NCBI GenBank assembly: GCA_037952775.1
Contig: JBANAY010000003.1
Span: 1,240,001 to 1,304,000, forward strand
From: Clonostachys chloroleuca
Lineage: Eukaryota; Ascomycota; Sordariomycetes; Hypocreales; Bionectriaceae
Length of the DNA stretch: 64,000 nucleotides
Direction of reading: 5' to 3'
Both the position numbers and the translations under genes were made by a program. A model generated the notes under the pieces. It searched no databases, was not told the DNA's origin, and was given only the letters and a program-made list of their open reading frames with translations. Below, piece after piece: positions 57,749-64,000 of the stretch (the first letter of the stretch is position 1; each line of letters begins with the position of its first letter).

Positions 57749-58573
57749 TTAGAGTAGCCTTAACATGCGTACATATACAACTGGAGGCTTTCCTACTCCA
57801 GGGATGCGTTTTGTCGTTTCCACTGCAGTATCATCCTGGAGAAGGTGGCTGAGCTTGAGGTAACCAAAGCTGCGAGGATCGAAATCAGGATGCTGCTTAT
57901 TGATCAAAAGCCCAAGACGAGCGAGCGAGGCCCAGCCGTCGTCATCAGATTCAGATTCTATGGCTTTGTATATGAAGCTCCTTTCTGAGTCCAGTTCCTT
58001 TGGGTCCTTTTTTGAGATCGCGTCAAAAGGGCGCTTGCGGGGTGTGAGGTCTTGGCTTGTGAGGTCTCGACTCATTAGATCTTCAGGGGCAGCGTTATTT
58101 GGATAAGCCGGGGCAGTTTTCAGATTCGCGGAGAGGTTCTCGGTATAGATGAACTTGTCACAAGCGGTGACTAGAGGCTTGGGGGTCTTACGCTCCCCGA
58201 AACCATAGACACGCAGGCCGGACTCGCGGATTCGCGAGGCCAGGCGCGTAAAGTCGCTGTCGCTGGAGACGATACAGAAGCCGTTGAATCTGTTGGTGTA
58301 GAGGAGGTCCATGGCGTCAATGACCATGGCGGCGTCGGTTGAGTTCTTGCCCTGGGTATACGCAAACTGCTGGATTGGCTGGATTGAATTAGACAGAAGC
58401 TGCTCCTTCCAGCCGCTCAAGTTGTTGGTGGTCCAGTCGCCATAAGCCCGTTTCACAAAGGCCGTGCCGTACTTAGCGATCTCGGCAAGCACGAGACGGG
58501 CTATCTTGGGCTGCGCATTGTCCGCGTCGATGAGCACGGCCAGCTTGTCCGTGGCAGTGGCCTCAAGATCCAT
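57749..58573 (-). CDS. NYN-domain protein with C-terminal LOTUS/OST-HTH domain
   Basis: Single exon, 274 aa. Residues 10-145 form a NYN (PIN-like) nuclease fold with the acidic residues that bind metal: LIDADN (D16, D18), STDAAMVIDAMD and VSSDSDFTRLASRIRE. A short linker with repeated TSQDLTPRKRP-type basic motif follows. Residues about 195-274 (ERSFIYKAIES to YVRMLRLL) match the LOTUS/OST-HTH winged-helix that binds RNA or helicases. This NYN+OST-HTH layout is widespread in bacteria and fungi and is thought to act in RNA turnover; targets unknown. Start GATCCATGGCG... is read on minus at ATG 58573. Confidence 0.88.
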   Translation of the reverse strand: MDLEATATDKLAVLIDADNAQPKIARLVLAEIAKYGTAFVKRAYGDWTTNNLSGWKEQLLSNSIQPIQQFAYTQGKNSTDAAMVIDAMDLLYTNRFNGFCIVSSDSDFTRLASRIRESGLRVYGFGERKTPKPLVTACDKFIYTENLSANLKTAPAYPNNAAPEDLMSRDLTSQDLTPRKRPFDAISKKDPKELDSERSFIYKAIESESDDDGWASLARLGLLINKQHPDFDPRSFGYLKLSHLLQDDTAVETTKRIPGVGKPPVVYVRMLRLL

Positions 58574-58876
58574 GGCGGTGGATGCTGAGGATGTTGCTGT
58601 GTACTAAGGCTATTTTACGCCGATCCGTCTCTGTGAGGACAAACAGCGTGAGTGGCAGAGCCGATGATGATAGACTTGTGAATAATGATGGGATCTACTG
58701 ATCTTTCTGCATCTGTTGTCTGAGACAAAGTGGCTGGAAGGACTGTTTTGGCTCCCAAGCATCCCCACGACGTTTTGGGCTTAGCGGCAACGGCCCCCGC
58801 GCTGCCTAACGGGAATCGCGCGGCTTAGTCATACAACGGCTTCTTTAGCATAAACATTGGGCATGAGCTTTGTCCG
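58574..58876. other. Intergenic, NYN gene promoter side
   Basis: About 300 bp 5' of the NYN gene. No gene or clear motif. Confidence 0.4.
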
Positions 58877-59116
58877 AGCAAGTGGGTGACTTTGAAATTG
58901 AGACACTCAAACATTAAGCTGCTTATTCTGGAGTCTGCAACGGGTATTCTCAGATTATTGAGTCCTAATAATACATGATACTGTATTTATTGTTACTTTC
59001 TTTTACTTTTATACGACTGAATTTTTTCTATTTATTGCAGAAAGTAGTCGATTAATAACCAACTCTTCCATTAGGTGTCTCATTTCTCCTGTCACCCACT
59101 TGCTGGGGTCAGTTGG
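58877..59116. mobile_element. MITE-like element 2
   Basis: The left end reads AGCAAGTGGGTGAC then GAAATTGAGACAC (58877-58906). The right end, 59074-59116, is the reverse complement of nearly the same, ending CACTTGCTGGG then AGTTGG. The core (58907-59073) is AT-rich and non-coding. Just inside the left end AAACATTAAGCTGCTTATTC parallels AAAGCATTACACTGCTTACC in element 1 (13012-13031), so the two are related beyond the repeats. It ends about 125 bp from the tRNA-Ala gene. Target-site duplication not resolved. Confidence 0.65.
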
Positions 59117-59240
59117 CAATAAAACCACGAAACAGCCACAAATCTCAGCACCCTTCAAACTCAATCAAGTAGATGGCAGATTCGCCTTTTTAACTAAGCA
59201 AAGTAACAAAAAGCTAGCTCCAGTGAGAAAGCACTTGGAC

Positions 59241-59339
59241 TGGACGAACAGGGAATCGAACCCTGGACCACTCCCAGGAAGCTGAACCTCAGAGGAGAGA
59301 ACATGCTAAGGGAGTATTATACCACTAAACCATTCGCCC
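59241..59339 (-). tRNA. tRNA-Ala (anticodon AGC), with intron
   Basis: A 99-nt gene: 5' half 59339-59304, intron 59303-59277 (27 nt), 3' half 59276-59241. Acceptor stem GGGCGAA/TTCGTCC contains G3.U70, the identity element for alanyl-tRNA synthetase, and the discriminator is A. Anticodon arm CTCCC-TTAGCA...T-GGGAG gives anticodon AGC. The intron sits one base 3' of the anticodon, the universal position. T-arm CAGGG-TTCGATT-CCCTG is perfect. The D-arm is slightly unusual for tRNA-Ala (GGTTTAGTGG), but the other evidence is decisive. Confidence 0.9.
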
Positions 59340-61279
59340 GAGACTCGGTGGTAGCGACGGGCTAGCAAATCTTGCTCGTAACTCAGGCGGAAGCGTCGCA
59401 TGAAACAGTAATTCGAATATGGCCTCTAGAGCGCACGATATGCCTCGAAACTTTCTTCTCCGTCTTTAATTTCTGTTCAAAGAATGTTTGCAGCTGTCAC
59501 TACTCTACCTCGTGCATGAACGGGTACGTAAGCGACCAGTTACTAAGGAGGTTTGATATGATCACTCGCGTTCACTTGGTAGACTCGTGAGGGGGCCTCT
59601 CTTGGTAATGGTCTCCTCCCAAGCCAGCTTCTGCACCCACTTCCCCTCTTCGAACTTGAAAGGGAAATATGCTGAACCTTCGAACATTTATTGGTGACTT
59701 TCCATTGTAGACAAGAGCACGATACCTACTCCAAGACAACCGTGCTGCGGAAAAGAAGTTCCGCGTGCGTCTCATCCATGTGCTGTGTGATCCATTGACT
59801 TGACATCAAGTAAGATTTGCCAGTAACAATATTTGATTTGTTCAAATTGCGACTTCTAGTCTATGTTATTCGGGATGATTCTCCATTTTTCCCGATGTCA
59901 ACTGGAGGAGAAGAAGAAGGCCGGGATAATGCCAGAAGAGAGTTGGTGCTTATTAGCCACAGTTACTAATCCTAATTTGAGTAACAGTGTTTTCTTCTAT
60001 GCAATCGATCGCTCGTTTGTTTTTAATCGAAAGAGACTCTTTTCGTTTGTGTTAGGTGCAGCCATGCCTCCTTATCATTGTGCCCCGATACTGGGTGCAA
60101 GTTTTTGTTCGGCGAAGCGGGAGTTTACAGGTGCGAGGGGCTTAAACGAAAACTGTGGCTTGTGGCTACATACAGACCAGCTACATCCTGAGCAAGAACG
60201 CTATCGAGTTATTGTCGCGGCGGATTGTGAGATAAAAGGCCACGTATCATAGACGAAAAAAGCTTCACGACAGTTGACTTGAACATGTCTAATTAACCGA
60301 AATATAGATTTCTATGAGCGCTGTCTTTCACTGGCAACAGTGAATTTTTGATTTGACTAATTCGAGGCTAATAACGAGACTGTCATAACCATCATACAAG
60401 TTAAACATGAGGCGGTAGTTATATAAACAAGCATATCCATGTTAATCTCTACACACAACCCTTCTGATCCTTATCCCTCTTTTTCTGAACTTTACCAACC
60501 ATATTAAGCATCAGCCTAGGCAGTAACATGCATCCCCTTGCCATAATTTCCGTAGGCGGCAACATAACGCGCTCAGCATTACCTAGTAGAAAAAGCGGGT
60601 AATTCTGCAAGGCGATGCAAGGCAGAAATAATTTCTCACCATCCTCCCACAGTAGTAGGCCTCGCGTGACATTTAATGCGGCAACGTGGATACGTAGCTG
60701 CCTGGTTACGTCCCACCTCAACTCGGGATGCACTGGAGATCAAAGGTAGGCTAAGGGGATAAACGGACGGCAAGACTGCGATTCTTGGTACCTTTTTGAG
60801 TCCTGGTGTCGGCTGAAGCTGCCGTTAGCTGCAGATCACCTGCATCTGATGATCTGAGTAAGCGCCGACGTCTGATAACATAACTGCGGCTTGATGGAAC
60901 AGGTGCTCTTTCAGCCCTAAATTATTACGAAGCGTGCTCCACAAGATGACCTATCATCGTTGGCTCATTCCACCGGTTATGGGTTGAGAAGGTCCAACAA
61001 GGCAAACAGACAGGGTTTTAATAGGCTGCCGAACCAACCAACTAATGCAAAGACCGTCGCCTAACGATGTCTTCAGTTGGTCAAGCGCCAACATGAGGGG
61101 CCTGGGTTGGCATCTTACGTGAATATGCGTACCCATGTTGGCTTGAACAGCTCCTCGTGTTCCTTCTGAGCTGATTTCCACGCCGTCTATAAATTGACCA
61201 GAACTCCCGCTCCTTCGAGCACTGGAAAAAGCAATGTCTTTGAGCCTTCCAATCCATCAGCCTTCTCAATCTAACGGCC
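59340..61279. other. Intergenic, calpain promoter at right end
   Basis: 1.9 kb. TATAAA at 61188-61193 is about 87 bp upstream of the calpain ATG. A 129-codon frame at 59863-60252 and a 94-codon minus frame at 60449-60733 have no recognisable motif, no signal peptide and no splice support; I leave them uncalled. Confidence 0.4.
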
Positions 61280-63771
61280 ATGTCTGAATCAACATCTACC
61301 CCGACGCCTCCTAAGCGGTCTGCCAAAGAGCACCCGCAGGCACATATCTCCCGTTTCTGGCAAAGGTTCCACCACAGGACTCCCGGCAAGATCACATCCA
61401 TCTTCCCCCGCGAGCTCTACAAGACAATCGACCCAGAGTTTGTGCCCGCCTCGGCCCGGGTCCGTAACGCGGCGCGAAGCTACGAGCTCGCCCGCTCCAA
61501 GTGCATCGAGATGGTCAGGGAGACGGTCGAGCACTGTGAGAGCATCAACAGCAGTTTCTGCGACCCGGACTTTGACCTCGAGAGCGACTTCTACCTGTCA
61601 GCGGACGACTGCATCCACGGTCTCGTGCGGCCCCACCAGGCGCCCGAGAAACCACCAGCAAGACCGGGCTCCGTCCATCGCGTGCCGTGGATCTTCGAGA
61701 ACCCCCAGTTTACGGTGGATGGATTCTCCGGGTCTGATATCATGCAGGGCCGCGTCGGGAACTGCTGGTGGCTCGCTGGGATTGGAACCGTGGCCCACCG
61801 GAAGGATCTGATGAACAAGGTCTGCGTAGCCCGTGATGAGGAGTGCGGCGTATATGGTTTCGTGTTTTTCAGGGACGGAGAGTGGGTTCCGACTGTTATT
61901 GATGATAACCTCTACCTAAATCATAAGGATTATGGTAAGAGCAGGGATTACGATGTTAGCGGCAAGCAGGCGAGGCAGTGGAGAAAACGCTACCAGACAG
62001 GTTCAGAAGCTTTGTACTGTGGGAAATGTGAGGATGAGAATGAGACGTGGCTGCCGTTGCTCGAAAAGGCTGTAGGTTCCCAAACTATGACCCATCGTGC
62101 TCTCTGACATTAAAAGCTGACCGTTCTTTCTTACAGTTTGCCAAGATACATGGTGACTACAAGGCCATTGAGGGCGGTTGGGTCGGAGACGCGGTTGAAG
62201 ACCTTACCGGAGGAGCCACGAGTTGCAGTCTCGCCAGTCGTGTGCTTCGGAAGGATAAACTCTGGCGGGAGCTTGTTCAGGTTGACCAGGACCATGGTGA
62301 GTTTGTATATGGCCTCTCTGCCGGCTATAATCCCGAGGCGTCGGAGCACAATGGTATTGTTCTAAACCATGCGTATGCCATCGTGCGGGCGGTTGAGGTT
62401 GAAGATAACAAAGGAAACCGGGTAAAGCTGCTCAAGATAAGGTCAGTATTCCCCGTCACATTTTTGGAACTGAAAAGAGTCAAGACTAATTGCAAAGTTT
62501 CTAGGAATCCCTGGGGCCGAAATTACGGTTCAGGATTGGGTGAGTGGCATGGCCCTTGGTCCGATGGATCTAAGGAATGGAATGCGGAAATGATTAGGAA
62601 GCTCCGGCACGAATTTGGCGATGATGGCGTTTTTTGGATGAGCTTCGAGGATATGCTCACAAATTTCAAGTGGCTTCATCGGACACGTCTCTTCGATGAG
62701 AGGTGGACTGTTGCTCAGCAATGGACGAGTGTCCCGATTGCCTGGGTTCCAGGATTCCTCAAGACCAAGTTCATTATTGAGGTTGAGCAAGAAGGCATCG
62801 TGGTGATTGTTCTATCAAAAGTACAACCTATGATCCCAACGACAGCGATCTTGATTCAAAATTGGAGAGTTTGGCTAACGTTTCTGGTTACTTAGCTTGA
62901 CGAGCGATATTTCCGCGACCTTGACGGCCCGTACAAGTATTGCTTGGAGTTCATCGTTCGTGCTTCTGGATCTGAGAAGAAAGTCGCGGAAGCCAGGTCC
63001 AACAAGGTCATCAATGATAACCGTTCGGTCAACTGTGAGGTACACCTTAGGCCTGGAACCTACGAGATTATCCCCAAGATCCTTGCCCAAGAGTGCGGTT
63101 GGAAACACCCAGTGGAGGATATCATTAAGGAGTATGCAACTAGGAACCCTGTCAAGCTTCAGCAACAGGGCATCCAATACGACATCGCTCACGCGAAAGT
63201 CGGGGTGCTTGATGAAGACGAGGTAAATATCAAGAAAAAGGAAGCAGAGAAGGCCAAGAAGAAGGAGAAAAAGAAGAAGGAGGCGGAGAAGGAAGGAGAG
63301 AATAGCGAGATGAAGGAGGCGATGAAGAAGATGCAAGCCGCCATGGCCGTCATGCAGGTGCAGCTTGAAAAGCATGAAAAGAAGAAGGACGAAAACGAGA
63401 ACAAGAAGGAAGAAACTCCCGCAAAGGATGAGAAGGCGGAAACTGAGCCAGATGCAAAGGACAAGACAGAAGCTGAATCTGCCGCACAGATGTCTCCAAG
63501 TGTTGAAAAGAGCGACAAGAAGGAAGAAAATAAAGAAGAGGGGTCATTGGAAGAGAAGGAGGAGGAGAAGGAGAATGAAGCGAAGGAGGAGGAGGAGAAG
63601 GAGAGCAAGAGCAATGAAGAGGACGATGATGACGACGACGACGACGAAAAGGATGATGATACAGATGACAAGGAAGGGAGGCTACCGTGGAATCCTGTAT
63701 GTGTCATGGGACTGCGTGTCTATGCAGAGGATAAGCAGGTTACCATCAAGGTTGTAAAGGGAGAAGAGTAG
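61280..63771 (+). CDS. Calpain-like cysteine protease with acidic/lysine-rich tail
   Basis: Four exons: 61280-62071, 62137-62441, 62505-62820, 62896-63771. Introns are 63-75 nt, and the product has 762 aa. Calpain catalytic triad: Cys162 in QGRVGNCWWLAG, His342 in LNHAYAIV and Asn367 in RNPWG (generated by splicing). After the protease core comes LDERYFRDLDGPYKYCLEFIV, a C2L-like beta-sandwich domain (to about 550). The last 200 residues are an extreme Glu/Lys/Asp-rich, coiled-coil-like tail ending DDDDDDDDEKDDD, then a short hydrophobic-basic end. Fungal calpains lacking EF hands process signalling proteins (PalB type) or are of unknown role. TATAAA at 61188-61193. The minus-strand Ser-rich frame here is a shadow of the tail. 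Confidence 0.88.
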
Positions 63772-64000
63772 GACATTCATGATACTCAATCTTGCCACTG
63801 AGTTCAAGTTTGCTAGTCAAATGAAAGAGTTCCCCCCAACGATCAGCCTCCACTAAAAAGTCCTCTTTTGTCACCTCTTTCAATTCCGTGCTAAAGTATG
63901 TTTGCAAAGCCGTAAGCGGCATGCGGTGTTGCCGTTAGTCTATGAGCATAGGTTTGGAGGCCCATTCTGCGCCGTTGGCTGTCAGCTTCGGCCGCGGAGA

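Noticed and set aside
59863..60252. 129-codon plus-strand frame
   Set aside because: No domain, no signal peptide, no codon or splice support; likely random.
63189..63707. Ser/Phe-rich minus-strand frame (172 codons)
   Set aside because: Reverse complement of GAG/AAG repeats in the calpain tail; not a gene.

Overview
This window looks like a chromosomal stretch of a filamentous ascomycete (Pezizomycotina; Eurotiales-like by general flavour, species not determined). The evidence is protein-coding genes with GT-AG introns of about 50-85 nt, several Zn2Cys6 regulators, an F-box protein, a fungal NLR, a FunK1-type kinase, a fucose-lectin gene and eukaryotic tRNA genes, one with an intron. There are no operons, rRNA genes or CRISPR arrays. 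Exon structures were worked out by hand from frame continuity and splice signals, and each stated structure keeps the reading frame.

Layout. 1-6.0 kb: small heat-shock protein with a three-unit heat-shock element, tRNA-Glu(CTC), a TDT/SLAC1-family anion or malate carrier, and an NmrA-like NAD(P)-binding protein. 6.6-11.4 kb: fucose-specific lectin, and a dynamin-related GTPase broken by a frameshift and a nonsense codon. 11.4-15 kb: gene-poor DNA with a short duplication, a MITE-like element and the relic of a small gene. 15.2-23.4 kb: FunK1 kinase with an in-frame TGA, a six-exon kinase-vWA protein and a CorA-like membrane protein. 25.7-33.9 kb: secreted histidine phosphatase, SDR, Zn2Cys6 regulator, secreted double NTF2-like protein and a small secreted protein. 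The promoter region of the regulator and a tandem array upstream of the small secreted protein share a GAGCGG motif. 35.6-37.6 kb: a G-alpha-like domain fused behind a fungal STAND-type N-terminal domain, with both catalytic GTPase residues replaced. 39-45.8 kb: cytochrome P450, Zn2Cys6 regulator, F-box protein. 46-50.6 kb: SesB-like hydrolase-NACHT-HEAT NLR. 51.7-56.6 kb: second Zn2Cys6 regulator type, heme peroxidase, and a beta-propeller glycosidase with an early TAA. 57.7-64 kb: NYN/LOTUS protein, second MITE-like element, tRNA-Ala(AGC) with intron, calpain-like protease.

How they fit together. Two themes stand out. One is self/non-self or immune-type signalling: the NLR, the STAND-type G-alpha, the kinase-vWA protein, the CorA-like protein, and decayed dynamin and FunK1 genes. 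The other is secreted or environment-facing function: lectin, peroxidase, glycosidase, NTF2-like and small secreted proteins, with local regulators. Four genes carry disabling lesions and two MITE-like elements share terminal inverted repeats, which fits an accessory, fast-turnover region. No core secondary-metabolite synthase is present, so I do not call a biosynthetic cluster.
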